Below, in pieces: positions 49,462 through 58,898 of a DNA stretch of 64,000 bases (within the stretch, counting starts at the first letter, position 1; each line of letters begins with the position of its first letter). The stretch is from Clostridia bacterium. GTDB lineage: Bacteria; Bacillota; Clostridia; Christensenellales; Aristaeellaceae. The stretch covers positions 62,001-126,000 of the forward strand of contig JAFYVB010000003.1 in NCBI GenBank assembly GCA_017549335.1, written 5' to 3'. The notes beneath the pieces are model-generated. The model searched no databases. It saw nothing but the letters and a program-made list of their open reading frames with translations, and was not told the origin of the DNA. The translations under genes were made by a program, and so were the position numbers.

Positions 49462-50820
49462 TTAAGCGGTTTCACGGGTCACATTTCTGATCCATTTATC
49501 GCCCCGCAAACGGACAAAGGCGATGATCCATTTGAAAAACTGATCGATGCGGGTGCACAGATATACCGCCCACAGCGGAAGATGGAAAACGAATGCGCCC
49601 AGCAGCGCGGCGGGGATGACCACCATCCAGCCGCAGAAAACGTCCACCAGCATCACAAAACGGCTGTCGCCTGCGCCGCGGTTGATGCCAAGGAAGCAGG
49701 AGGCATGGTACGTTGTGCCAAGGAGAGAAACAGAGCAGATGCCGATCATCTGCGTTGCCAGCGCAAAGGTGGCGTCATTGAGGCTGTACAGCGATGCAAA
49801 GGGCTTTCTCGCCATGAAAACCAGAGAGGACATGATCACGCCGAAGAAAAGGAACAGCAGCTGAATGGTATTTGAATATTCCCGCACCCGGCGGTAATCC
49901 TTTTCGCCCACGGCTTTACCCACCATAACGCAGGCGCCGCCGGCCAAAGCAAAGGTGAACATGGTGCCCAGGTTCATCATCATATCGGTGACGGCTGCGG
50001 CATCGATCATGGTCTTGCCCATCTGACCGATGATGGCGGCTTTGCCAAGGCATACCAGCGCCCACTGGGCATCGCCCAGCCCCACGGGCAGACCGAAACG
50101 GGCATAGTCCTGCCACGCCCATTTTTCGTGGCGCATCAGATCTTCAGGCTGCAGGGGAAGCACCTTCTGCCTGCGGAAAAGATAGACGGCCACCAATGCG
50201 CATTCCAGTACGCGGGCGATCACCGTGGCAATGGCAGCGCCCGACACGCCCAGCGCAGGCATTCCCAGCTTGCCGAAGATCAGCACATAGTTCAGGCCGA
50301 TATTGGAGATCAGCGACAGAACCGTGGTATACAGCGTAACGCGCACCACTTCCACGCCCTTGAGCATAGCCACCATGGCGGCGGTCGCAGCCTGGGGAAT
50401 ATAGCTGAGGCAAACGATGGGCAGATAGCCCATAGCCAGCGCGATCACGGCGGTCTCGCCCTTGTTGATCACAAGCTTCAAAAGCGTTTGGGGGATCAGC
50501 GTCACCGTCAGCACGCTCACAAGCGCGGCCAGCAGACACACGCTCAGCGTCACGGCGCAAACCGTGCGGATGCGATTTACATCCTTTTTGCCCCAATACT
50601 GGCTGATAAGCACCACCGCGCCGGCGGACAGACCGCTCAGCAGCGCAGTGACGAAAGTGGAGATGGTGTTTGACTGGGATACGGCAGACAGCGCATTTTC
50701 GCCCGTTCGGGTGACCATCACGTTATCCGCCATGACCACCAGCAGCGAAATGGCGCTCTGGAAGGCGGAAGGCAGGGACAGGCGGAAAAGCTGTTTGTAA
50801 AAAGACTTGGATCTGACCAT
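49462..50820 (-). CDS. MATE-family efflux transporter
   Basis: 452 residues with about 12 hydrophobic segments in two halves. The first repeat includes LPSAFQSAISLLVVMADNVMV and the second FGLPVGLGDAQWALVCLG, matching the NorM/DinF fold. It lies directly after tsaD on the minus strand (4 bases separate the genes), with the kinase-like gene 11 bases downstream. The start ATG 50820 follows ATGGTCC-type sequence overlapping the tsaD end, with weak site. Transports organic cations or a lipid; the substrate is not visible. Confidence 0.92.
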   Translation of the reverse strand: MVRSKSFYKQLFRLSLPSAFQSAISLLVVMADNVMVTRTGENALSAVSQSNTISTFVTALLSGLSAGAVVLISQYWGKKDVNRIRTVCAVTLSVCLLAALVSVLTVTLIPQTLLKLVINKGETAVIALAMGYLPIVCLSYIPQAATAAMVAMLKGVEVVRVTLYTTVLSLISNIGLNYVLIFGKLGMPALGVSGAAIATVIARVLECALVAVYLFRRQKVLPLQPEDLMRHEKWAWQDYARFGLPVGLGDAQWALVCLGKAAIIGQMGKTMIDAAAVTDMMMNLGTMFTFALAGGACVMVGKAVGEKDYRRVREYSNTIQLLFLFFGVIMSSLVFMARKPFASLYSLNDATFALATQMIGICSVSLLGTTYHASCFLGINRGAGDSRFVMLVDVFCGWMVVIPAALLGAFVFHLPLWAVYLCTRIDQFFKWIIAFVRLRGDKWIRNVTRETA

Positions 50821-50823
50821 GGA

Positions 50824-51882
50824 TCATACCAGACGCAGCGCGGGCTTGGCGTTGAGGGTCAGGGGAGCGACTTCATCCCGCAAAAGACGGTAATACGCCG
50901 CCGAGCCGATCATGGCGGCATTGTCGCCGCACAGCTTCAACTGGGGCATATACAGCAGGATGCCCTCTTTTTTGCAGGCCTTTTCAAAGGCTGCGCGCAG
51001 ACCGCTGTTGGCGGATACGCCGCCTGCCAATGCCAGACGGGGAGCCTTGCAGTCCCGGGCAGCCTGCATGGTTTTCACCAGCAGCTGATCCACCACCGCG
51101 TGCTGGAAGGACGCAGCCAGATCTTCGGCCGGCAGCGTCTGTCCCTTCTGCTCCAGATTGTGACAGGCGTTGATAAAGGCCGTTTTCAGGCCGGAGAAGC
51201 TGAAATCATAGGCGCCCGGGGTATGGGGGCGGGGCAGCTTGAGGGCCTGAGAATTGCCGGTCTGCGCCATTTTATCCAGCAGCGGACCGCCGGGATAGGG
51301 CAGATGCAGCACGCGGGCGGCTTTGTCAAAGGCTTCGCCGGCAGCGTCATCCTGGGTACAGCCAAGCAGCCTGTACACGCCGTAATCCTCTACCATCAGG
51401 ATATGGCTGTGACCGCCGCTGGCTACAAGGCACACAAAGGGCGGCTCAAGCTCTTCGTGGGTGAGGTAATTGGCGCAGATGTGCCCCTCGATATGATTGA
51501 CGGGGATCAGGGGCTTGTCAAGGGCATAGGCAAGAGCCTTGGCGCAGCTCACGCCCGTCAGCAGCGCACCCACCAGCCCGGGGCCGTAGGTCACGGCGAT
51601 GGCGTCAATGTCGTCAAAGGTCATCTGCGCTTCCTTCAGCGCCTGATCCACCATGCGGTCCACAGCGTCCACGTGGGCGCGGCTGGCGATCTCGGGGACC
51701 ACGCCGCCGTATACGGCATGCAGAGGAATCTGCGAAAAGACGGCATTGGACAAAATACGTCTGCCGGATTGCACAACAGCCGCCGCCGTTTCGTCGCAGG
51801 AGGACTCAATGGCGAGGAGGTTGACGTTTTCTTTTTCTTTCAGCGCCGCAAGCTTTTCGCGGCAGCGTTCCTCATAGGTCAT
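50824..51882 (-). CDS. tsaD: tRNA N6-adenosine threonylcarbamoyltransferase TsaD
   Basis: 352 residues. Catalyses the last step of t6A synthesis on ANN-reading tRNAs. The motifs are LAIESSCDETAAAVV near residue 25, VNHIEGHICANYL with the metal-binding HxxxH, SGGHSHI, and FSFSGLKTAF followed by ALAGGVSANSGLR. It starts at ATG 51882, which overlaps the stop of the DUF1461-like gene (ATGA), with GAGG upstream; this gives an N-terminal extension of about 20 residues over many homologues. It sits in a run with prfB and secA of translation and secretion genes. Confidence 0.97.
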   Translation of the reverse strand: MTYEERCREKLAALKEKENVNLLAIESSCDETAAAVVQSGRRILSNAVFSQIPLHAVYGGVVPEIASRAHVDAVDRMVDQALKEAQMTFDDIDAIAVTYGPGLVGALLTGVSCAKALAYALDKPLIPVNHIEGHICANYLTHEELEPPFVCLVASGGHSHILMVEDYGVYRLLGCTQDDAAGEAFDKAARVLHLPYPGGPLLDKMAQTGNSQALKLPRPHTPGAYDFSFSGLKTAFINACHNLEQKGQTLPAEDLAASFQHAVVDQLLVKTMQAARDCKAPRLALAGGVSANSGLRAAFEKACKKEGILLYMPQLKLCGDNAAMIGSAAYYRLLRDEVAPLTLNAKPALRLV

Positions 51883-52532
51883 TTGTCTGTGCCTCGTTTT
51901 TGTTTTTTGATCAGGAAGGAAAGGAGGGTAAAGGCCGCAAACAGCGGCAGCACATGCCACAGGATGCGTACAGCAAGATGAATGAACATCCCTTCGGGCA
52001 TGAGCGCGATGAGCAGATCGGTGTAGGGATTGAGCAGCCACAGATCGTTTGTGAAAAGCAGCTTGTGCAGCAGCGTAAAGACGGCGTTGAAATCAAGGAG
52101 CGCATACACGATCACAGCCGCCGCGGCAGCAAGAAAGGCAATAAAGCCCCGGCCGAAGGAAAAACGCTTGCGGCGATACAGAAAGAAAAGGGCGAAGGCC
52201 GCTGCGAAAGCCAGGATCAGGCAAACGCCGGCTGCAAAAGCGATCCCGTCCATGAGCGAGCGTACATCGAAAAGATGAAGGACTTCGTAATCGTGAAAGG
52301 GATAAGCCGAAACGCTGGGATCATCCGTTTCATGGCGGAAAAAAGCCGATAATTGGGCCGCAAACAGGGGATAATCCCTTTTTTCCACGCCGAAACGCGC
52401 CGTTTGCGCATAGCGGTCAAAGCAGGCAAGCAGCAGCTTTTCATCCTTGGCCATGCCGTGAACAGCGCTGCCCGCCGTCCACAAAGTGAGCAGCAGGCAG
52501 AGCAGGGCAACGCAAAGTGTGCGTTTTAACAT
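51879..52532 (-). CDS. TIGR01906/DUF1461-type integral membrane protein
   Basis: 217 residues with four hydrophobic segments: one near the N-terminus, two in the middle (about 97-120 and 128-148) and one at the end. The sequence LLFTNDLWLLNPYTDLLIALMP near residue 165 and the preceding YALLDFNAVFTLLHK pattern are typical of the family, whose function is unknown. Its start ATG overlaps the stop of prfB (TAATG) and its stop overlaps tsaD, so prfB, this gene and tsaD are translationally coupled. The family occurs widely in Clostridia next to core genes. No function is claimed. Confidence 0.88.
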   Translation of the reverse strand: MLKRTLCVALLCLLLTLWTAGSAVHGMAKDEKLLLACFDRYAQTARFGVEKRDYPLFAAQLSAFFRHETDDPSVSAYPFHDYEVLHLFDVRSLMDGIAFAAGVCLILAFAAAFALFFLYRRKRFSFGRGFIAFLAAAAAVIVYALLDFNAVFTLLHKLLFTNDLWLLNPYTDLLIALMPEGMFIHLAVRILWHVLPLFAAFTLLSFLIKKQKRGTDK

Positions 52533-53635
52533 TATTGCATTTTCAGGTAGGACACCACAAAGCCGTCCAGTGCGCCGTCCATCACGTCATTGATGGCGCC
52601 CATTTCGTAGCCCGTGCGGTGATCCTTGACCATGGTGTAGGGCTGGAAAACGTAGGAGCGGATCTGGCTGCCCCATTCGATCTTCTTCATTTCGCCCTTG
52701 ATGTCGGCCATTTCCTGCTCGCGTTCACGCTCGCGGATTTCCAGCAGCTTGGCCTTCAGCATACGAAGACAGGTGGCGCGGTTCTGCACCTGGTCGCGCT
52801 CGGTCTGGCAGGCAACGACGATGCCGGAGGGGAAGTGGGTCATACGCACGGCAGAGGAGGTCTTGTTAACGTTCTGACCGCCGGCGCCGGAGGAGTGGTA
52901 GGTATCCACGCGAACGTCCTTCATGTCGATCTCGATCTCGCTGTCGTCCTGCTCCAGAATGGGCGCCACGTCCAGAGAGGCAAAGGAGGTCTGACGGCGG
53001 GCGTTGGCGTCAAAGGGGCTGATGCGCACCAGACGGTGCACGCCCTTTTCACCGCGGAGATAGCCGTAGGCGTGATCGCCGCTGATCTCAAAGGATACGG
53101 ATTTCAGGCCGGCTTCATCGCCTTCCAGGATATCAAGGAGCTTAATGGTGAAGCCCATGCGCTCGCAGTAGCGGGTGTACATGCGGTAGAGCATGCTGGT
53201 CCAGTCCTGCGCTTCGGTGCCGCCGGCGCCGGCATGCAGGGAAAGGATGGCGTCGTTGTCATCGTACTTGCCGCGCATCAGCGTTTCAAGCTCCAGCTCC
53301 TCGGTGTGGGTGCGCAGATCGGTCAGCATGGTTTCCACTTCGGCTACCATGCTGTGATCGTCTTCCTCCTCAGCCAGCTCCATCATCACTTCGATGTCAT
53401 CGCAGGCGGCGACAAGGCTTTCGTAATGCTTGATCTTGTTTTCCAGATGGGAAATGCGGCGCGTCACGTGGGTGGAGCGCTCCAGATTATCCCAGAAACC
53501 GGGGGCGTTCTGTTCTTCGTGCAGCTCGGTCAGTTCCTGCTCCATGAGATGAATGTGCAGGCCCTCGCCCACGTCCACCAGCTTTTTGCGCAGAACGTCC
53601 ACGTCTGCACGGTATTTTTCAAATTCAAGAATCAT
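52532..53635 (-). CDS. prfB: Peptide chain release factor 2 (RF2)
   Basis: 367 residues. The peptide-recognition SPF tripeptide occurs in ISPFDANARR and the catalytic GGQ in SSGAGGQNVNKTSSAV. RF2 reads UAA and UGA stops. The reading frame is continuous from ATG 53635: the programmed frameshift at codon 24-26 found in many bacteria is absent, so autoregulation by that route is lost. AAAGGAG precedes the ATG. It lies between secA (45 bases upstream) and the DUF1461-like gene (overlapping). All window genes end in TAA or TGA, both readable by this protein. Confidence 0.97.
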   Translation of the reverse strand: MILEFEKYRADVDVLRKKLVDVGEGLHIHLMEQELTELHEEQNAPGFWDNLERSTHVTRRISHLENKIKHYESLVAACDDIEVMMELAEEEDDHSMVAEVETMLTDLRTHTEELELETLMRGKYDDNDAILSLHAGAGGTEAQDWTSMLYRMYTRYCERMGFTIKLLDILEGDEAGLKSVSFEISGDHAYGYLRGEKGVHRLVRISPFDANARRQTSFASLDVAPILEQDDSEIEIDMKDVRVDTYHSSGAGGQNVNKTSSAVRMTHFPSGIVVACQTERDQVQNRATCLRMLKAKLLEIREREREQEMADIKGEMKKIEWGSQIRSYVFQPYTMVKDHRTGYEMGAINDVMDGALDGFVVSYLKMQ

Positions 53636-53680
53636 GTGATCTTCTCCTTTGGTTCTTGATCCATTCGGGTTTGGCTGTGC

Positions 53681-56500
53681 TCAACCGTCGTTGCGGCCGC
53701 AGCAGTTCTTATATTTTTTGCCGCTGCCGCAGGGACAGGGATCGTTGCGGCCGGGCTTTTTATCCACGCGTACGGGCTGCGCGGCCTGACCGGCCTTCTG
53801 CGCTTCACGGCTGCGGGTTTGGGAATCCTTCATGACGGATTTGGCGTCATTGGTACCCGTGATCGTCGCCACAGCGCGGCGGCGGGGAGCATTGCGATCC
53901 TCCACGTGGGCGAGGAAAGTAAGGCGTACGGTGTCCTCGCGGATGAGGCGCACCATGTCGTCGAACATATCGTAGGATTCGATCTTGTATTCGTTGATGG
54001 GATCGCGCTGGGCGTAGGCGCGCAGGCCGATGCCGTCCCGCAGCTGATCCATAGCGTCGATGTGATCCATCCAGCGGCGGTCAACGGAATGCAGCAGGAA
54101 GGCGCGTTCCAGCTCGCGCATATCGTGACCGAAATCGGTGAGCTGCTTTTCGCGGGCGGCATACACCTGCAGAGAAATGCTCTTCAGGTGTTCCTTCAGC
54201 TGGGCGGCGGTCATCTTCCGCAGCTCGTCCTCATGCCCGGTGATGACGGACTGGGGCAGACACAACCTGCAAAGATAATCCGAAAGCTCCTTGAGCTGCC
54301 AGAGGGAACTGTCGCTTTCGCTGCACTCGCGGTCCACGGCGGCGCTGATGAGCTCGGTGATCATATTCACGATGGTCTCGTGCATATCCTCGCCTTCCAG
54401 CACCTGACGGCGCTGCTTGTAGATCAGCTCGCGCTGCTGGTTCATCACGTCGTCATACTGCAGCACGTGCTTGCGGATCTCAAAGTTGCGGGATTCCATG
54501 CGCTTTTGCGAGTTTTCGATCTGGCTGGTCAAAAGCTTGGCGTCAAGGGGCGTATCCTCGTCCATGCCAAGACGGGTGGAGAGCATCTTCATGCGTTCGC
54601 CGCCGAAGATGCGCAGCAGATCGTCCTCCATGGAGATGAAGAACTGGCTGGAGCCGGGGTCGCCCTGACGGCCGGCGCGGCCGCGCAGCTGATTGTCGAT
54701 GCGGCGGCTTTCGTGGCGCTCGGTGCCCAGAATATGCAGACCGCCCAGCGCAACAACGCGCTCATGCTCCTGATCGGTGGTTTTTTTGTATTCGGCGCGC
54801 AGTTCCAGATAATGCTTGCGCGCGGCGAGGACTTCCTCGGACACGTTTTCGTTGTGACCGGTGGCTTCCTCGATGATCTCATCGGGGTATTCTTCCTGAC
54901 GCATGGTGCGGCGCGCCATGAAGTCGGGGTTGCCGCCCAGCAGGATGTCGGTACCGCGGCCCGCCATATTGGTGGCGATGGTAACGGCGCCGAAGTGACC
55001 GGCCTGGGCAACGATGGCAGCTTCGCGGGCATGGTGCTTGGCGTTGAGCACTTCATGCTCCACTCCTCGGCGGGAGAGCATGGCGGAGAGCAGCTCGCTG
55101 ACCTCCACCGAGATGGTACCCACCAGCACGGGCTGACCGGTCTGGTGACGGCGGACGATCTCTTCCACCACAGCCTTGAACTTGCCGCGCTGGGTGGTGT
55201 AGACCATATCGTTCAGATCCTGACGGATCATGGGCTTGTTGGTGGGGATCTGTACAACGTCCAGACTGTAAATGCCCTGGAATTCGTCTTCTTCGGTCTT
55301 GGCGGTACCCGTCATGCCCGAAAGCTTATCGTACATACGGAAGAAGTTCTGATAGGTAACGGTGGCCAGGGTGCGGCTTTCGCGCTCCACCTTGACGTGT
55401 TCCTTGGCTTCCAGCGCCTGATGCAGACCGTCGGAGAAGCGGCGGCCCACCATGATGCGGCCGGTGAACTCGTCCACGATCATGACCTGACCGTCCTGCA
55501 CCACATAGTCCACATCCCGCTTCATGATGGCGTTGGCCTTCAGCGCCTGAATGATGTGGTGGTACAGCTCGGTGTTTTCGGGATCGGAAAGGTTTTCCAC
55601 GCCGAAGTGCTTCTCGGCCTTTTCCACGCCGCGCTCGGTGAGGCGGGCGGCCTTTTCCTTTTCCTCCACAATGTAATCGCCCGTCAATTCCACTTCCTCG
55701 CCCATCAGACGGCGCATGGTGGCGGTGCTTTGGGACATGGAGGGATCTTCCAGCTTTTCGCCCTTTTCAAGGCGGGAAACAAAGCGATCGGCCTTTTCGT
55801 ACAGATCGGTGGATTTTTCGCCCTGACCGGAAATGATCAGGGGGGTGCGGGCTTCGTCGATGAGAATGGAGTCCACTTCGTCCACGATGGCGAAGGCGTG
55901 ACCGCGCTGCACCATGTTTTCCTTGTAGACCACCATGTTGTCGCGCAGGTAGTCAAAGCCCAGCTCGTTGTTGGTGGCGTAGGTGACGTCGCAGTTGTAG
56001 GCTGCCTTGCGCTCTTCGGGGGTCATGCCGTTTAAGATAATGCCTACGCTCAGACCGAGGAAGCGGTACAGCTTGCCCATTTCCTCGCCCTGGAACTTGG
56101 CCAGATAATCGTTGACGGTGACGATGTGTACACCCTTGCCGGTCAGCGCGTTCAGATAGGCGGGAAGGGACGCGGTCAGCGTTTTGCCTTCGCCCGTCTT
56201 CATTTCGGCGATGCGGCCCTGATGCAGCACGATGCCGCCCACCAGCTGCACCCGGAAGGGACGCAGACCCAGCACACGCTTGGCGCCTTCGCGGACAACG
56301 GCAAAGGCTTCCACCAGCAGATGATCAAGGCTTTCGCCGCCCTGAGCACGCTGCTGCAGCTCGCGGGTCTTGGCACGCAGCTCGTCGTCGGTCAGCTTTT
56401 CGTATTCATTCTCCAGCGCGTCGATGGCGTCGGCCTGCCTGAAAAGCGGCTTGAGCAGTTTCTCGGGGCTGGGAGTAAGCAGATTTTTCAGAAAACCCAT
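53681..56500 (-). CDS. secA: Preprotein translocase ATPase SecA
   Basis: 939 residues, the full length. Drives secretory proteins through SecYEG. The Walker A motif is MKTGEGKT near residue 105, Walker B lies in [17 protein letters not shown], and [11 protein letters not shown] and [10 protein letters not shown] belong to the second nucleotide-binding domain. The C-terminus has the zinc-binding [13 protein letters not shown] that binds SecB or the ribosome. ATG 56500 has AAAGGAG upstream and a near-perfect promoter. It leads a unit with prfB, the DUF1461-like gene and tsaD. Confidence 0.98.
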   Translation of the reverse strand: MGFLKNLLTPSPEKLLKPLFRQADAIDALENEYEKLTDDELRAKTRELQQRAQGGESLDHLLVEAFAVVREGAKRVLGLRPFRVQLVGGIVLHQGRIAEMKTGEGKTLTASLPAYLNALTGKGVHIVTVNDYLAKFQGEEMGKLYRFLGLSVGIILNGMTPEERKAAYNCDVTYATNNELGFDYLRDNMVVYKENMVQRGHAFAIVDEVDSILIDEARTPLIISGQGEKSTDLYEKADRFVSRLEKGEKLEDPSMSQSTATMRRLMGEEVELTGDYIVEEKEKAARLTERGVEKAEKHFGVENLSDPENTELYHHIIQALKANAIMKRDVDYVVQDGQVMIVDEFTGRIMVGRRFSDGLHQALEAKEHVKVERESRTLATVTYQNFFRMYDKLSGMTGTAKTEEDEFQGIYSLDVVQIPTNKPMIRQDLNDMVYTTQRGKFKAVVEEIVRRHQTGQPVLVGTISVEVSELLSAMLSRRGVEHEVLNAKHHAREAAIVAQAGHFGAVTIATNMAGRGTDILLGGNPDFMARRTMRQEEYPDEIIEEATGHNENVSEEVLAARKHYLELRAEYKKTTDQEHERVVALGGLHILGTERHESRRIDNQLRGRAGRQGDPGSSQFFISMEDDLLRIFGGERMKMLSTRLGMDEDTPLDAKLLTSQIENSQKRMESRNFEIRKHVLQYDDVMNQQRELIYKQRRQVLEGEDMHETIVNMITELISAAVDRECSESDSSLWQLKELSDYLCRLCLPQSVITGHEDELRKMTAAQLKEHLKSISLQVYAAREKQLTDFGHDMRELERAFLLHSVDRRWMDHIDAMDQLRDGIGLRAYAQRDPINEYKIESYDMFDDMVRLIREDTVRLTFLAHVEDRNAPRRRAVATITGTNDAKSVMKDSQTRSREAQKAGQAAQPVRVDKKPGRNDPCPCGSGKKYKNCCGRNDG

Positions 56501-56533
56501 GGAATAGCTCCTTTAGATAATTTACCATCTTAT

Positions 56534-56563
56534 ATTATAGCATGATAGGCGTATTTCTTGCAA
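56534..56563 (-). promoter_or_regulatory. Promoter for secA
   Basis: On the minus strand, TTGCAA (56558-56563), an 18-base spacer and TATAAT (56534-56539) with extended -10 TG. Confidence 0.7.
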
Positions 56564-56583
56564 GATAAAGCAGGGGGTGAAAC

Positions 56584-56624
56584 AGAAAAACAGACAGAAA
56601 ATCTCTGAAGATCTTCTGTCTGTC
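56584..56624 (-). terminator. Terminator after the gene at 56639
   Basis: A ~15-bp stem, ACAGACAGAA with ATCT against AGAT and TTCTGTCTGT (one mismatch), with loop CTGA, is followed on the minus strand by TTTTTC. Confidence 0.75.
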
Positions 56625-56638
56625 AAAAGCTTGGAGGG

Positions 56639-57112
56639 TTATTCTTTGGCGTATTCCCACGCGGTGACGCGGTTATCGTAGGAGGTGAGGGTGATGAGAT
56701 CATCCTCTTTCCACTCGGGACGGGGGAAGTTGGCGTCCATATAGAAAAGACGGTGGTTGCCTTCTTCTTTCTTATCGCCCACGGAGATCATGAAGGGATA
56801 GAACTGCACGCCGTCGCGCCAGACGGATTCTTCCTCCATGTGCAGGAAGGAGCCGGTATTCTGACGGGTACGGCCGTTCAGGGCATGCTGGATATGCTTT
56901 TTATAGGCAAGCAGGGGAGAAATGAGCATGCTGTAGATAAATACCGCGGAGCCGAAAGAAGCGACGGTGAGGATCACGGTGACGGCTTCCGGCCAGCGGA
57001 CAAAGAAAGAAACGAGCATCAGCACAATCAGCGTCAGAATGGGCAGACCGAAACCCAGCAGACGGATCTTGAGCTGCTTGCGGATATCCTGCAAAATTTC
57101 GTTGGTATACAT
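56639..57112 (-). CDS. Small two-helix membrane protein of unknown function
   Basis: 157 residues. Two adjacent hydrophobic segments (about 15-37 and 42-65) are followed by a soluble C-terminal domain of about 85 residues, ending with DLITLTSYDNRVTAWEYA. I recognise no family. It starts at ATG 57112, after GGAGG; a longer frame reaches 57223 without a site. It sits alone between secA and a divergent flippase gene and ends at the hairpin at 56584. The soluble part is probably cytoplasmic by the positive-inside rule. Confidence 0.75.
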   Translation of the reverse strand: MYTNEILQDIRKQLKIRLLGFGLPILTLIVLMLVSFFVRWPEAVTVILTVASFGSAVFIYSMLISPLLAYKKHIQHALNGRTRQNTGSFLHMEEESVWRDGVQFYPFMISVGDKKEEGNHRLFYMDANFPRPEWKEDDLITLTSYDNRVTAWEYAKE

Positions 57113-57284
57113 AAAAAACCTCCGGGAAATCAAATCATCGCCTTCTATTATACAGCATAGAGGCGCTAAATGTAAAGCGATAGCGAAATCGGGCAAAAGA
57201 AATTGTCTGTCCATCTTTTCCAAAGGGCGCTTTTGCGTTATAATACAATCGTTGAACTATGCTTTCCGAAAAGGGAGAATGACT

Positions 57285-58895
57285 GTGTCACAGAAATCAA
57301 AGTCGCTGATCGGCGGCATTTCCATACTGGGATTGGCGGGGCTGATCTGCAAGGTTGTGGGCGTACTGTACCGTATTCCGCTGGCAGCGTATATCGGCGG
57401 TGAGGGACTGGGCATCTATCAGAAGGTGTTCCCGGCCTATAACCTTTTGCTGACCATCTCTTCTGCAGGGATTCCCGTGGCCATCTCGCGGATGGTATCC
57501 CATTATGTCACCTGCTCTGATCCCCGCTCTGCCAAGCGCATTTTCCGCGTGGCGGCATGGGCGCTGACGGCACTGGGCGCCGTGGCTACGGTGCTTTTGA
57601 TCGCAGCCAGCGGGTATCTTGCCAATGAATCGGGAACGGCGGAGGCAAAGGCGGGCTATATCGCCATTGCGCCCAGTTTGTTCCTTGTATGCGTGATGAG
57701 CGCCTTCCGCGGCTATATGCAGGGGCATCGGCACATGCTTCCCACCGCCGTATCCCAGCTGATCGAGCAGGTGGGCAAGGTGGCTGTGGCGCTGCCGCTG
57801 GCGGTGATCGGCATGAAAAAAGGGGGACCCGGCTACGGTGCTGCGGGCGCTTTGCTGGGCACTTCCATCGCCGAAGGCGCGGCGCTTTTGTATATGATGG
57901 CGACTCATGTCCGTGCAAAGAAGGATTTTTCCGCCATTCAGCAGGATGCCTCTGCTTCGCTGCTTTCGGGAAAAACCATCGGCAAGCGGCTGCTGGCTAT
58001 CTCCGTTCCCATTACGCTGGGGGCGTGCATCGTGCCTTTGGCGGGGCTGATCGACAGCTTCATGCTGACTGAACTGATGGAAAAGGGAGGCATGGAGGCC
58101 AAAGAAGCGCTGGTGCGCTACGGCTTGTATTCCGGCATGGTGATCACCTTGATCAACGTGCCCACAGCGCTGGCCATGGCGATGAGCACCAATCTGGTGC
58201 CTGCGATTTCTGCGGCGCTGGCTAAAAATGACAGGGCAAGAGCCGCCGGGGAGAGCGCCACCGGTCTGCGGGTGGCGGTGCTGGTAGGTTTCCCCTGCTC
58301 GGTGGGCATGAGCCTTTTGGCAAAACCGCTTTTGTATCTGTTTTATTCGTCCAGCTATACGGCGGCGCAGCTGAATATTGCAGCGGAGCTTCTCAGCGTC
58401 AGCGCCATGACCATCGTTTTGTTTACCGTGGTACAGGCTACCAGCGGCATCCTGCAGGGCTGCGGAAAACAGCGGATTCCCATGTATACGCTGATGGCGG
58501 GCGTTGTTTTCAAGGTTATCCTCAATTATGTGCTGGTGGGGATTCCGGGCTTTGATATTCACGGTGCGCCCATCGCTTCGCTGGTGTGCTATACCGTGAG
58601 CATGGTGCCCAACCTTTATTATGTGGTCAGGTACACGGGCTGCCGCTTCTCGGCAGGCGATCTGATTGCACGCCCCGGCGCGGCAACGCTTTTGATGGGC
58701 GCCGTGGTGTACGCTTTGTGGCATTTTGTGTTCACCGAAAAAACGCTCTCTGCCGGGCGGTTTACGCTTTTGATCGCCGTGATCGTGTGCGTGGGCGCGG
58801 GCATCGCGGTATATGCCGTGGGTGCGGTCGCGCTCAAAGCCGTCAAAAAGGAAGATGTGCCTGCGCGTGTGCGCCGGCTGATTTGGAGAAAGTGA
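57285..58895 (+). CDS. MurJ/SpoVB-family lipid flippase (polysaccharide transporter-like)
   Basis: 536 residues with about 14 hydrophobic segments. The N-terminus reads LGLAGLICKVVGVLYRIPLAA, followed by GEGLGIYQKVFPAYNLLLTI and SRMVSHYV, the pattern of SpoVB/YtgP-like MOP-superfamily flippases that move undecaprenyl-linked intermediates. GTG 57285 is preferred over ATG 57279 because the AAGGGAG site lies 7 bases upstream of the GTG. It is 3 bases before the MazG/YabN gene, so they are co-transcribed. In B. subtilis the spoVB-yabN-yabMNOPQ region has the same order, which supports the SpoVB reading. The exact lipid is unknown. Confidence 0.9.
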   Translation: MSQKSKSLIGGISILGLAGLICKVVGVLYRIPLAAYIGGEGLGIYQKVFPAYNLLLTISSAGIPVAISRMVSHYVTCSDPRSAKRIFRVAAWALTALGAVATVLLIAASGYLANESGTAEAKAGYIAIAPSLFLVCVMSAFRGYMQGHRHMLPTAVSQLIEQVGKVAVALPLAVIGMKKGGPGYGAAGALLGTSIAEGAALLYMMATHVRAKKDFSAIQQDASASLLSGKTIGKRLLAISVPITLGACIVPLAGLIDSFMLTELMEKGGMEAKEALVRYGLYSGMVITLINVPTALAMAMSTNLVPAISAALAKNDRARAAGESATGLRVAVLVGFPCSVGMSLLAKPLLYLFYSSSYTAAQLNIAAELLSVSAMTIVLFTVVQATSGILQGCGKQRIPMYTLMAGVVFKVILNYVLVGIPGFDIHGAPIASLVCYTVSMVPNLYYVVRYTGCRFSAGDLIARPGAATLLMGAVVYALWHFVFTEKTLSAGRFTLLIAVIVCVGAGIAVYAVGAVALKAVKKEDVPARVRRLIWRK

Positions 58896-58898
58896 GCT

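Noticed and set aside
56967..57284. Long N-terminal extension of the flippase frame
   Set aside because: It crosses the divergent promoter region and the opposite gene. GTG 57285 has a good ribosome site.
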